Source: Cupriavidus consociatus | GTDB lineage: Bacteria; Pseudomonadota; Gammaproteobacteria; Burkholderiales; Burkholderiaceae | Direction of reading: 5' to 3' | DNA: 64,000 nucleotides | Assembly: GCF_017814975.1 (NCBI RefSeq) | Contig: NZ_JAGIQA010000004.1 | Span: 62,001-126,000 of the forward strand | Shown here: in pieces, positions 1-8,958 of the stretch | Layout of the letters: each line of letters starts with the position of its first letter | Numbering within the stretch: the first letter of the stretch is position 1 | Made by a program: the position numbers and the translations under genes | The notes under the pieces: generated by a model | What the model was told of the DNA's origin: nothing | The model's database searches: none | The model's input: only the letters and a program-made list of their open reading frames with translations

Positions 1-1550
1 GCAAGCCAGCGCTGCGCAATGTCGCGCGCCAGGACTTCATGGCCGTAGCGCGTCAGTCCGCGCACCGCGAGCCATTGCAGTGGCGCCCAGCCGTTGGGAT
101 GGTCCCACTGCTGGCCGGAGGTGAGTTCCGTGGTGGCCAGGCCTCCCGAATCCATCAGGCGCGCGGCCACTGCGCTGGCGACGCCGCCGGCTTCCTCCGC
201 CCGGGCAAGGCCGAGATACAGCGGCATCATCGTCGCCGCTGTCAGGCATGGCCGCGGCGCTCCGCGGCACCAGTCGTAGTCGACGAAGATGCCGGCTGCG
301 CCGTCCCACAGGTATTGCCGGATGGCCGCTTCGCGCCGGCGCGCGGCGGCAAGGAAGCGGTCGGCATCGGCATCGCCAGCCTGGTCGCACAAGGTGGCAA
401 GGCGCATTTCGAGGTGCCACAACAAGGCATTGAGGTCGACCGGCAGGACCGCGGTGGTGCGGATGGTGCCAAGATCGGCCGGTTGTCCCGCAAGCGGCAG
501 GTCGAGCCAGCGGGAGCTGAAATCCCAGCCCGATTCGGCGGCGGCGCGCAGGTCGCGGAACACCAGGTGATGCGGCCGGCCGCTGCGCTCGGCGGTCTGC
601 ACGTCTTCCAGGAAGGCTTCCTCGCGCGGGCAAGGCCGGTCGTCCCAGTAGCGGTTGAGCACGGCGCCGTCGGGCAGGCACAGCGCGCGCCGGTGCGCGC
701 AGCCCGGACGCAGGGCCTGTGCACCGTCCATCCAGAAGTCATACTCGCGCCGAAGCTGCGGCAGGAAGTCGCGCGCGCTGGCGACCTGTTCGCGCTCGAG
801 CAGGTCGACCATCAGCGCGAACACAGGCGGCTGCGAGCGGCTCAGGTAGTAATTGCGCGTACCGTTGGGCACCAGCCCGTAGGTGTCGATCAGGTAGGCG
901 AAATTGCGCGCCATTTCCAGCAGCAGGTCGCCGCGCCCGCTTGCGGCCAGCCCGACCATGGTGAAGTAGGAATCCCAGTAGTACAGTTCGCCGAAGCGCC
1001 CGCCGGGAACCACGTAGCGATGCGGCAACGGCAACAGCGACGAGAGTGGCGGATGCGCGACCGGCTCGCGCGTCAGCACCGGCCACAGGCCGTCGATATG
1101 TTCGCGCAGCGTATTGGCCGGATCGGAGACATAGTGGCTGTCAGGCACGATCGCGCGGGTGAAGTGGGCCTGCACGAAGTCGGCCAGGCAGAAGCCAGGC
1201 TCGACGCGTGACTGCCGATAGCGCGCGACGATCCACTCGGGGTCGCAGCCGGGAATGCAGTCCGGAAAGGTCTTGCTGTCGGCGAACAGGCCGCTATGCT
1301 GGACATCGACAAACAGTTCTCCATAGCGCGCCGCCGGCGACAGCGTATCGGCCTGCGGACAGCTCGCCAGCGCATGTGGCGGCGGGCATTCGCGATGCGC
1401 GGCCAGCGGCGGATGGGCCACCGCGTGGACCTTGGCCGGCGCGGCGACAGCGCCGGAGACTGCGCCGGCGCCGTCGGGCGTGGCCGGATCCGTGCGCGGC
1501 ACCGTGTAGGCGCCCGCGCTCCTGGCGCGGCGGTCGTCATTGTTACCCAT
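1..1550 (-). CDS. treA: Alpha,alpha-trehalase (3' end beyond the window)
   Basis: This gene hydrolyses trehalose to two glucose molecules (glycoside hydrolase family 37). The translated minus strand has both family signatures: PGGRFGELYYWDSYF near residue 180 and QWDHPNGWAP near residue 477. The block GELFVDVQHSGLFADSKTFPD lies in the N-terminal third. About 516 residues are in the window and the C-terminus is cut by the window edge. The ATG at 1550 begins MGNNDDRR with no obvious signal peptide, so a cytoplasmic (TreF-like) enzyme is possible. The first 60 residues are rich in Ala and Pro and not conserved. The gap upstream (1551-1701) holds no gene. The family call is secure; the symbol follows common usage and does not settle location. 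Confidence 0.9.
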   Translation of the reverse strand, partial: MGNNDDRRARSAGAYTVPRTDPATPDGAGAVSGAVAAPAKVHAVAHPPLAAHRECPPPHALASCPQADTLSPAARYGELFVDVQHSGLFADSKTFPDCIPGCDPEWIVARYRQSRVEPGFCLADFVQAHFTRAIVPDSHYVSDPANTLREHIDGLWPVLTREPVAHPPLSSLLPLPHRYVVPGGRFGELYYWDSYFTMVGLAASGRGDLLLEMARNFAYLIDTYGLVPNGTRNYYLSRSQPPVFALMVDLLEREQVASARDFLPQLRREYDFWMDGAQALRPGCAHRRALCLPDGAVLNRYWDDRPCPREEAFLEDVQTAERSGRPHHLVFRDLRAAAESGWDFSSRWLDLPLAGQPADLGTIRTTAVLPVDLNALLWHLEMRLATLCDQAGDADADRFLAAARRREAAIRQYLWDGAAGIFVDYDWCRGAPRPCLTAATMMPLYLGLARAEEAGGVASAVAARLMDSGGLATTELTSGQQWDHPNGWAPLQWLAVRGLTRYGHEVLARDIAQRWL

Positions 1551-1701
1551 AGTCCCAGTGCAGGCTGCCGGTGACCGGCGTACTCATGCCGGACAATTCC
1601 GCGGCGCGTTCCTGCGTCGAGGCGGCAGCGCGGGCGCCGCCAGCTCATCATGACGGTAGGAGCGGCCAGGCGCCGCAAAGTTCGCCCGTGTGCGTGTGGC
1701 T

Positions 1702-2095
1702 TCAGTGTAGTGCGGCGAGGTCGGCAACTGAGTCTGCCGGCGACTGCGCGGCAGGGCTCGGCAGGCAGATCCACACTGCCAGGCCATGCGGTGCAGCATT
1801 GTGCGCCGTGACAGTGCCGCCATGCGCGGCGATCGCCGCCTGGGCGATGCTCAGCCCCAGTCCCGCGCCGGCCGGATGCCCGGCGCCGCTGCGCACGCGG
1901 AAAAAGGGCTCGAACAGGCTCGGCAGCGCATCCTCAGGCACGCCGGGGCCACCGTCGACAATGTCGAGCCGGACCGCGCCTCCATTGTCCCCATCGGCGG
2001 CAAGCGTGACCATCACCGGCGCCGCCGGGTCCGTGTACCGGACGGCGTTGCGCAGGATGTTCTCGATCGCGCTGCCGAGCGCCGCGGCAACCAGA
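1702..2095 (-). pseudogene. Sensor histidine kinase, C-terminal ATPase fragment (5' part missing)
   Basis: The last ~130 codons of a histidine kinase are intact: N box AIENILRNAVRYTD, G1 box DGGPGVP, F box FEPFFRV, G2 box GAGLGLSIAQ, and a natural stop at 1702-1704. Everything upstream is missing: membrane segments, HAMP and the phospho-accepting His domain. Kinase similarity stops near 2075-2100, and beyond that the opposite strand encodes a TonB receptor. The fragment has no start of its own and cannot make a kinase. The right end given is my estimate of the breakpoint. It could be a real deletion scar or an assembly misjoin. Confidence 0.8.
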
Positions 2096-3000
2096 TCGCC
2101 AACGGCCCGGAGAAGGTCGACCGCTACCAGTGGGCGCTTTTCGCCGAGGACGAATGGCGCCTGGCGCAGGGCTTCGCGCTGACCGGTGGCGTGCGCATGG
2201 ACTATGACGAGAACTTCGGCCAGCACTACAGCCCGCGCCTGTACGGCGTCTGGCAGCCGGCCGAGCGCTGGACCGTCAAGGGCGGCGTCTCCACCGGCTT
2301 CCGCGCGCCGGACCTGCGCCAGACCGTGGCCGGCTGGGGCCAGACCAGCCGCGGCGGCAACATGTACGGCAATCCGGACCTGAAGCCCGAGACCATGCTG
2401 TCGCAGGAACTCGGCCTGCTGTATGACCAGGGCAATGGCCTGCAGGCCGGGTTGACGCTGTTCAACAATGACTTCAAGGACAAGATCACGCGCGTCGCCT
2501 GCCCGATCACGCAGTGCACCGATGGCTCCAACCAGTTCGGCGCCACCCCGACCACGTACATGAACGTGGACAGCGCCTACTCGCGCGGCGTGGAAGCCAG
2601 CCTGCGCTGGCCGATTGCGCGCACCCTGTCGCTGACCGGCAGCTATACGTACACCAGGTCGGAACAGAAGAGCGGCCAGTACGCGGGGCAGCCGCTGAAC
2701 CAGTTGCCGATGCACCTGTTCGTCGCCACGCTGAACTGGCGCCCGACCGAGAAGCCCAACGGCTGGGCCCGCGTCAACTATCGCGGCAAGGAAAGCCAGC
2801 CGATCACCGGACCGTCGTCCAGCACCGTGGTGGCACCGTCGTACACGTTTGTCGACCTGGGCGCGACCTACGCTGTCACCAGGAACTTGTCGGTGTTCGC
2901 TGGTATCTACAACTTGTTCGACAAGCAGGTGAACTACACCGACTACGGCTATGTCGAGGACGGCCGGCGCTACTGGATGAGCGTGTCGGTCAAGTTCTGA
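2096..3000 (+). pseudogene. TonB-dependent siderophore receptor, C-terminal barrel fragment (5' part missing)
   Basis: About 300 codons of an outer-membrane TonB-dependent receptor barrel (FepA/CirA type) are intact, from VDRYQWALFAEDEWRL to the terminal MSVSVKF, whose last Phe is typical of barrel proteins. Other recognisable blocks are GFRAPDLRQT, YGNPDLKPETMLSQELG and YNLFDKQVNYTDYG. The signal peptide, TonB box, plug and the first half of the barrel are absent. The open frame runs further 5', but that part is antisense to the kinase fragment and not receptor-like. The siderophore-binding-protein remnant just downstream suggests this was an iron-siderophore uptake locus. The breakpoint is uncertain by about 20 bp. 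Confidence 0.85.
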
Positions 3001-3083
3001 TCTGTTTCCCTGGCAGCGGCCCGGTGGCCCTGGCTGCAGGACACCGGACGTTGCTGTGCATTCCACGAGGAATTCCCGACATC

Positions 3084-3317
3084 CGCAAGACAGACCCCGA
3101 CTGGCTTCCCGTCATCGACCGCGACGCCGCGATCGGCCGCGAAGGGCCGGGCGCGCGCGAGCTGCTTGAGGTTGCGCCGATAAATGGCGCCAGGGCATGG
3201 CAGCACGGGGAGGTGGTTTATCTCTCCGGCGAACTGATATCTGCTGGGCGGTGCGGGCCAGGAGGCGACGCAGGATAACGTCAGCAATTGGCCAAGGCGT
3301 TTGGGAAGGGGCATTAG
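3084..3317 (+). pseudogene. Siderophore ABC transporter substrate-binding protein, C-terminal remnant with two frameshifts
   Basis: The frame reads TDPDWLPVIDRDAAIG, then ARELLEVAPINGARAWQHG and EVVYLSGEL, the C-terminal pattern of FatB/CeuE/VctP-type periplasmic siderophore-binding proteins. At about 3237 an extra A moves the rest (YLLGGAGQEATQDNVS) into the next frame. Near 3282 a missing base moves it back for the ending QLAKAFGKGH with stop TAG at 3315-3317. Because of the first shift the original frame hits TAA at 3276-3278. The N-terminal two thirds are missing, and 3001-3083 shows nothing coding. I inferred the family from memory of these motifs. The indels could be sequencing errors, but the missing 5' part points to real decay. 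Confidence 0.65.
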
Positions 3318-3460
3318 CAGCTACGGCGTGCCTCGAGACTTTGCCATACACATACGCATTCGTTCTTCCTGAAGCGGCAGATTCCACGGCACTCTCGGAT
3401 TCATCCGATTGAGTGAGAGGCACGGTCGTTCCTATGATCCTCCGTAACCGCCGCGAAGGT

Positions 3461-3498
3461 GGCGTGCTGGCACGCATGATCATGCATGCCAGCACGCC
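3461..3498. repeat. 38-bp near-perfect palindrome upstream of vgrG
   Basis: The left arm is GGCGTGCTGGCACGCATG (3461-3478), the centre AT, and the right arm CATGCATGCCAGCACGCC (3481-3498). The arms match at 17 of 18 positions. No T-run follows on either strand, so it is not a typical intrinsic terminator. It lies about 54 bp before the preferred vgrG start. It could be an operator, an mRNA hairpin or a recombination site. The rest of the gap (3318-3551) shows no gene I can support. Confidence 0.85.
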
Positions 3499-3551
3499 CG
3501 CCATACCCCGTCTCCAGAATTTCGCGGCCGAACTCCGTGGAGTGCTATTGC

Positions 3552-5978
3552 ATGGGTCATCGCTTGCCGCCTGGTTCCTTCCGCACCGTCCTCCTTCGCC
3601 GCGATTCCCTGCCGCAAATCCCCGGGCATACCGCGATGACAGTTGCGCGCGTCGAGGGAACCGAGGGTCTGAACGGCTTGTTTTCCTATACGGTCGACAT
3701 CAAGACGCCTGACGGGCGATACGCGTCATATGGCCCCGCCGCCAATCTCGACATGGCCGCGATGCAGGGCAAGGAGCTCACGCTCGATATCGAGCTCGAC
3801 GGTCCGTGCGCCGGCACGCGCGAGATCACCGGCATCGTGACCCGGGTCGAAGGGCCACGGCCTGACGGTCGCCACGTCATCTACCGTCTGACGCTGCGTC
3901 CGTGGCTGTTCCTGGCCACGCTGACATCGGATTTCAAGATCTTCCAGCAGACGAGTGTCGTCGACATCCTGCAGGACCTGCTTTCCGAATACCCGTTCCC
4001 CGTCGACAACCGCCTCGACATCGCCCGCTATCCGACCCGTGAGTACCAGGTCCAGTACGGTGAGACCGACTTTGCGTTCTTCGAACGCCTGACGCAGGAA
4101 TGGGGCATTTCCTATTTCTTCGAACACAGCGACGGCCATCATCGCCTGGTGCTGACCGACGGCAATGGCGCGTTCCGACGCTTTGCAAGCGCCGCCTACC
4201 ACACGCTGAGCTGGCGGCCTTCGGCCGATCGCGCGGATGCGGAACACCTGTACGCGTTCAAGGTAAGCGACCAACTGGTGTCGGGCAAGTGGACCAGCAC
4301 CGACTACGACTTCATCAAGCCCCGCGCCGACCTGTCGGTGGCCACGCATGACCCGCGCGACACCGCATACGCCGAGAGCGAGGTCTACGAATTCCCCGGT
4401 GACCATGCCCAACCAGCCACCGGCAACGACCCATGGCGCGAGGGCGACATGCTGTCGCGCATCCGCATGGAGGCGATCCGCCAGCATGGCAGCCGGGTCG
4501 CGGGCAAGGGCAACGTGCGCGCCGTGGTACCGGGCTGCACCTTCATGCTCGCGGGGTTCGCGCAAGCCGCGGCCAACCGCGAATATCTGGTATTCGATAC
4601 CACGCTGGTGCTCGAGGACATCGCCGGGGCCTCCGGCGAGGGCCAGCAGTGGCGCTGCGAAGTCGATTTCCAGGCGCAGCCGACCAGCGAGATCTTCCGG
4701 CCCGAACGCCTGCGGTCGAAGCCTCGTACCCATGGCCCGCAAACCGCCACCGTGGTCGGCCCCGAGAACGAGGCGCTATGGGTCGACGAATACGGGCGCG
4801 TCAGGATCCAGCTGCACTGGGACCGCATCGGCCGGCGCGATGCCAACAGTTCCTGCTGGGTGCGTGTGTCGCAGGCCTGGCAGGGCGAGCGGTTCGGCGC
4901 GACCCATATCCCGCGGATCGGCCAGGAAGTCATCGTCGATTTCCTGCATGGCGATCCCGACTGCCCGATCATCACCGGCCGGATGCCGAACCGGCTCAAC
5001 CTGCCGCCGTGGGTGCTGCCGGGGCAGCATGCGCTGTCCGGCTACCGCAGCAAGGAACTGTTTGGCGAGCGGCATAACACCTTCGTGCAGGACGACACGC
5101 AGGGCGAGATCCAGACCCAGCTCGGCAGCGACCACCAGGCATCGATGCTCGGCCTGGGCTACCTCACGCGCATTCCCGACGCCGAAGGCCGGCGCGATAA
5201 GCGCGGCGAAGGATTCGAACTGCGCACCGATGGCTGGGGCGCGGTGCGCGGCGGCTCCGGACTGCTGCTGACTACGGAGATCCGGCCGGACGCTGCCAGC
5301 TACCACAAGGACATCGGCGAAACGCTGCAGCGGCTTGCCGCCGCCCAGCAACTGCAGCACGAGTTGGCCGATGCCGCCGACCATCAGCGCGCACAGGACG
5401 GGCAGCAAGCGGACGTGGCCGCCGCGCTGAAGGCACAGCGCGATACGCTGAAGGGCAGTGGCGACCAGGGCGAATTCGCCGACCCGCACCTGGCGTTGGC
5501 CAGCCCCGCCGGCATCGCTGCCACAGCGGCGGCGGATATTCACCTGCACGGTGGCCGGCATACCGCCATTACGACCGGCAGTCACCTGTCGATCGCCACG
5601 GGCAAAAGCTGGCTGGCCAGCGCCGCCGAAAAAATAGTGCTGTTCGCGCGCAAGTCCGGCATGCGGCTCTTTGCGGCGAAGGGAAAGATCGAAATCCAGG
5701 CACAGAGCGATGACATCGAAATCATCGCGCAAAAGGTGCTGCGGTTGATCAGCGCGCGAGACTGCATCGAGATCCTCGCAAAGAAGGAAATCCTGCTCAA
5801 CGCTGGCGGCAGCTACATCCGTATCAACGCCGGCGGCATTGAGCACGGCACGCCGGGCACGTGGATCGCGCACGCGAGCACCCACGGTCTGCCTGGCCCT
5901 AGGGAATTAAACCCTGGACTTCCGAGCATGCCCACTGCGCTGGCGCAGCCCAATGGTGATTTCCCGGTTTCCCTCTGA
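3552..5978 (+). CDS. vgrG: Type VI secretion tip protein VgrG
   Basis: VgrG forms the trimeric spike at the tip of the T6SS tube and carries effectors into target cells. Order of parts in the ~808-residue product: gp27-like N-terminal region (LPQIPGHTAMTVARVEGTEG, later TREYQVQYGETDFAFFERL), gp5-like OB region (ENEALWVDEYGRVRIQLHWD, then GQEVIVDFLHGDPDCPIITG), a helical linker around residues 580-630, and a C-terminal DUF2345 needle (KIEIQAQSDDIEIIAQKV). I chose ATG 3552 because GTGGAG lies about 9 bp upstream. An earlier in-frame ATG at 3486 lies inside the 38-bp palindrome. The effector gene starts 8 bp downstream. No other T6SS structural genes are in the window, so this is an orphan VgrG island. 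Confidence 0.93.
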   Translation: MGHRLPPGSFRTVLLRRDSLPQIPGHTAMTVARVEGTEGLNGLFSYTVDIKTPDGRYASYGPAANLDMAAMQGKELTLDIELDGPCAGTREITGIVTRVEGPRPDGRHVIYRLTLRPWLFLATLTSDFKIFQQTSVVDILQDLLSEYPFPVDNRLDIARYPTREYQVQYGETDFAFFERLTQEWGISYFFEHSDGHHRLVLTDGNGAFRRFASAAYHTLSWRPSADRADAEHLYAFKVSDQLVSGKWTSTDYDFIKPRADLSVATHDPRDTAYAESEVYEFPGDHAQPATGNDPWREGDMLSRIRMEAIRQHGSRVAGKGNVRAVVPGCTFMLAGFAQAAANREYLVFDTTLVLEDIAGASGEGQQWRCEVDFQAQPTSEIFRPERLRSKPRTHGPQTATVVGPENEALWVDEYGRVRIQLHWDRIGRRDANSSCWVRVSQAWQGERFGATHIPRIGQEVIVDFLHGDPDCPIITGRMPNRLNLPPWVLPGQHALSGYRSKELFGERHNTFVQDDTQGEIQTQLGSDHQASMLGLGYLTRIPDAEGRRDKRGEGFELRTDGWGAVRGGSGLLLTTEIRPDAASYHKDIGETLQRLAAAQQLQHELADAADHQRAQDGQQADVAAALKAQRDTLKGSGDQGEFADPHLALASPAGIAATAAADIHLHGGRHTAITTGSHLSIATGKSWLASAAEKIVLFARKSGMRLFAAKGKIEIQAQSDDIEIIAQKVLRLISARDCIEILAKKEILLNAGGSYIRINAGGIEHGTPGTWIAHASTHGLPGPRELNPGLPSMPTALAQPNGDFPVSL

Positions 5979-5986
5979 CAAAAATC

Positions 5987-8287
5987 ATGCTGATCAGTCC
6001 CCCCTTCCTGCCTGGCGCTGCAGCTGGTGCCAGTGATGTCACCGACATCGACAAAGTAATGGACAGCACATTCACTGATGGCGAGTGGATGAATTGCGCG
6101 ATGGCGGGCGGCAAGCCAGGCGCTGGTGGCTTTCCTCTCAGCCACTCTCTCGGCTGGCACGGCGGCATCCACTTGACCGCAAGGCCGGCCGGTGTCGGCC
6201 AACCTCTTCCCGTCCGGACCATCGCCGACGGCACCATTGTCTACTTGCGCAAACCCCAGCCCGAAACCAACGACAAGAACCACGCGCTCATGTATCGGGG
6301 AGAGTGGACCGATGACGGATGTGTTGTCATCAAGCACGAGACCGAAATTGGCGACGGGAACAACGCCAGGGTGACGTTCTTCTCCATCTACCTTCACTTG
6401 TCGGACATCGACAAGCACTTCCTCGACACCTTCGCAAAGGACAAGCGCGTCTACCGCAAGGACAAGATCGGCACGGCAGGCAGGATCTATGGCACGCCGG
6501 ATTGCATTCATTTCGAAATCATTTGCGATAGTGCAAACCTGAAGCGCCTGGTTGGCCGTGACTCGGGTCGGCTTGATACGCTAAGGGCCGCTCGCACCGA
6601 CGCCCTTTATGGGGATGTGCATTTCAAGATCACTGCCAGCACCGACCTGCCCATATTGCTCTATGCAAGTGAAACGGCCAATGCCACGCAAACCACAGCT
6701 CCGGTCGCAACGGTGACCGAACCGCTCTATGTACGGATTCGCCTCCAGCCAGAAGGCATCGCCGAGAAGCATGGAGCTCGCTACGTTCACACGTATCGAG
6801 AAGTGCCGCCCGATTCAGGCAACTTCGAAGAAATCGGCAAGCCGCTTTGCTCGGAAGACTTTGAGTACCGGATGCACGGTATCGCAGTCAAGGCATACCC
6901 GAAGTGCCCAAGCGCCGGCTATGAGTTGCTGCGCTTTGGCCGGGTGATCGGCCCGGACGCTCTCGCACCTGCGAATGCACCACTATGGGTTCAGATCAAT
7001 GCGCCATGCATCGACCCGGCTAATCCGGACGCGCCGCCTTCCATCATGCAGGGCTACGTCAATCTGCACAGCAACAAGGTACTCAGCTTCTCTGACGCAG
7101 ACTTCCCGCACTGGATGGGATGGACATTGGCCGATGACGATAAGACGCCGGACAGTCTCTGCAACTCCGCGACCCTGCGGCGCTGGCTGGATAAGGACGG
7201 AAGCAATGTCGTCAGCCACCGGGAAGCCGTCGCACAACTATCGGAGGAACCCGTTCAGAAGCGGCTGCGCAGGGCCATCTGCAAGTTTCCCACCGAATGG
7301 GAAAAGAACAATATCGCTTCTCGCTGGGGTTGGCTCAAGTCGCCTCATGAGGCGTTGGCGTGTCCACTGACGACAGAAGCCTATGACCGTTTCGAGCGGC
7401 ACCACAAGGTGCTGGCGTTTTGGGAGGAGGCAAACCCCGGCATCGACCCGGACCACTGGCACTTTCACCCGAAGGAGTTCATCAGCCATTTCAGGAAATG
7501 CAAGTGGCTCAGCAAGGCTGAATTGCTGCAACTACTTCCTACCTATTCGATTCGTAAGGACGGCGATGGTTATTATTGGGAGGAGGTGAAAGTAACTCAC
7601 AATACCAACAAGTTTATTGATAGAAACCGGCGTGCTTTGAATCTATCTCTGCGGAAGTATGGCATCAACTCACCGCTGCGGATCGCAGCCTTTTTTCAGA
7701 ACGCAATAGTGGAGACTTCATGGCTGAGGGACTTCCGGGAAAATAAAGGCAAGAATCCAGATCTACACCGGGGCTGGTACGGAAGAGGCTTCCTGCAACT
7801 CACAAATCCACGTGGCAACCTCCATGGCGGCGACAACAATTACTACAACTATTTCCGCTGGCGAGGCAGGTCACCAGAAAAAACGCCGGCGCAACAGCTC
7901 CAGGCATGGCGGAATGACATTGCTGAGATTGCTGACGAAGCTTCGCAAAGCGCCGGGTTTTACTGGACGAAGTACCACTTGGAGGGCAAGCATCAAACAG
8001 AAACAGCATCCTTATTCGCCGACCAGGCAAGTCCGAATGTGCGTATCGTCGTCAATACTTCGGAAGGAAGCAAAGCCAACTACAGCAATGAGACAGCGCG
8101 CCGGACCGCAGCCATCGTCAATATCCCCGGAGCTGTCTACGGCCATTACGAAATTAACGGGATGACAGAGCGCTATCGAGTCTACGCCAATGCACTAGTC
8201 GTCTTGACTGACACTCCACAATTTCCGAATGCAGATGGAGTGATTCGCGAGATACCAGATGACTTCACGCGGAGAAGGCCATGGTAA
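5987..8287 (+). CDS. Putative T6SS peptidoglycan-hydrolase effector: M23-like plus GH19-like domains
   Basis: The 766-residue product starts 8 bp after vgrG, as a VgrG-linked cargo would. The N-terminal ~180 residues resemble a LytM/M23 endopeptidase fold: WHGGIH (58-62), VRTIADGTIVYL, IYLHLS (H137) and CIHFEI (H175). The usual metal-binding Asp of the first motif is His here, and the first His of the HxH pair is Cys, so its activity is doubtful. The region around residues 555-720 resembles GH19/lysozyme-type hydrolases: LRIAAFFQNAIVETSWLRDF with a candidate catalytic Glu near residue 572, then GWYGRGFLQLTNPRGN. The middle has no recognised domain. The predicted role is cutting the wall of rival bacteria. 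No signal peptide is evident, as expected for T6SS delivery. The next gene overlaps its end by 7 bp. Confidence 0.75.
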   Translation: MLISPPFLPGAAAGASDVTDIDKVMDSTFTDGEWMNCAMAGGKPGAGGFPLSHSLGWHGGIHLTARPAGVGQPLPVRTIADGTIVYLRKPQPETNDKNHALMYRGEWTDDGCVVIKHETEIGDGNNARVTFFSIYLHLSDIDKHFLDTFAKDKRVYRKDKIGTAGRIYGTPDCIHFEIICDSANLKRLVGRDSGRLDTLRAARTDALYGDVHFKITASTDLPILLYASETANATQTTAPVATVTEPLYVRIRLQPEGIAEKHGARYVHTYREVPPDSGNFEEIGKPLCSEDFEYRMHGIAVKAYPKCPSAGYELLRFGRVIGPDALAPANAPLWVQINAPCIDPANPDAPPSIMQGYVNLHSNKVLSFSDADFPHWMGWTLADDDKTPDSLCNSATLRRWLDKDGSNVVSHREAVAQLSEEPVQKRLRRAICKFPTEWEKNNIASRWGWLKSPHEALACPLTTEAYDRFERHHKVLAFWEEANPGIDPDHWHFHPKEFISHFRKCKWLSKAELLQLLPTYSIRKDGDGYYWEEVKVTHNTNKFIDRNRRALNLSLRKYGINSPLRIAAFFQNAIVETSWLRDFRENKGKNPDLHRGWYGRGFLQLTNPRGNLHGGDNNYYNYFRWRGRSPEKTPAQQLQAWRNDIAEIADEASQSAGFYWTKYHLEGKHQTETASLFADQASPNVRIVVNTSEGSKANYSNETARRTAAIVNIPGAVYGHYEINGMTERYRVYANALVVLTDTPQFPNADGVIREIPDDFTRRRPW

Positions 8288-8907
8288 TGCAATCATTGCA
8301 CAAGGCACTTGCGCCCCTGCCACTCCTGCTTTGCGTGGTTTTTGTAACCGCCGGCCAAGTTTCACATGGCAGGGAACGCATGCTATCTTCAAGCCGATCG
8401 ACGACGCATGCCGTAACCGTCGGGACCTGCAAATTCAGATTCAAGGATTCGCTCGGAGGCAGAATTCGTGAACACCCCCAGGAAGATATACCAAGCGCGA
8501 CGTACAATGCAGAGATGAAGCGCCCCACATTGCCGAAGGCAGTAATAGTGGACTTCCTGTGCGACACGAAAGGACAAAACAAATACTGTCAAAGATTTTC
8601 CGGCATCGGAAAAAAAGATGGCCACTGGGTGCAGCATCCGGACCCTGATTACAGGGCGCCACCGGAAGCCAATTTTACTGTTCGTGAAATAAAAAGTAGC
8701 AACGCCTCTGGCGCTACGCGCACCATAGACGACACTATTGGTAACGAAGAGGACCGCGTACGTTACCTCTCATTTTGTCTGGTTTCCCCAGACGGTAACG
8801 TCCTGATTGGCGGGGCGGTCATTGATAGTCTGTACGGCAACCACAGAAGTACAGAACCAGAAGTTAGAAAACTGCTGGAAAGCATTGAATTCATTGAGAA
8901 CCGCTAA
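8281..8907 (+). CDS. Candidate periplasmic immunity protein for the upstream effector
   Basis: I do not recognise this 208-residue protein family. It begins MVMQSLHKALAPLPLLLCVV, a good signal peptide, which suits a protein protecting the periplasm from a cell-wall hydrolase. Its ATG overlaps the effector stop by 7 bp, so translation is probably coupled. Cysteines near VGTCKF, FLCDT, KYCQRF and SFCLV could form disulfides. Base composition is visibly lower in GC than the flanking housekeeping genes, as in the 3' half of the effector, suggesting joint transfer. The immunity role is inferred only from position and export signal. A second ATG at 8287 is possible. Confidence 0.65.
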   Translation: MVMQSLHKALAPLPLLLCVVFVTAGQVSHGRERMLSSSRSTTHAVTVGTCKFRFKDSLGGRIREHPQEDIPSATYNAEMKRPTLPKAVIVDFLCDTKGQNKYCQRFSGIGKKDGHWVQHPDPDYRAPPEANFTVREIKSSNASGATRTIDDTIGNEEDRVRYLSFCLVSPDGNVLIGGAVIDSLYGNHRSTEPEVRKLLESIEFIENR

Positions 8908-8925
8908 CCTGCAGAAGCCATTCAC

Positions 8926-8950
8926 AAGACCGGCTCACAGCGCCGGTCTT
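8926..8950. terminator. Hairpin between convergent genes
   Basis: The stem is AAGACCGGC / GCCGGTCTT, 9 bp and perfect, with loop TCACAGC. It sits between the end of the immunity candidate (8907) and the end of the MFS gene (8959), where a bidirectional terminator is expected. There is no long U-run, so termination strength is uncertain. Confidence 0.6.
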
Positions 8951-8958
8951 CGCTGCCC

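Noticed and set aside
3112..3504. A 130-codon minus-strand frame across the decayed iron locus
   Set aside because: Arg-rich and without a motif. The plus strand in the same place carries a recognisable binding-protein remnant.
3486..3551. ATG 3486 as the vgrG start
   Set aside because: It lies inside the palindrome without a ribosome site, and the extra residues do not look like VgrG. ATG 3552 has GTGGAG at proper spacing.
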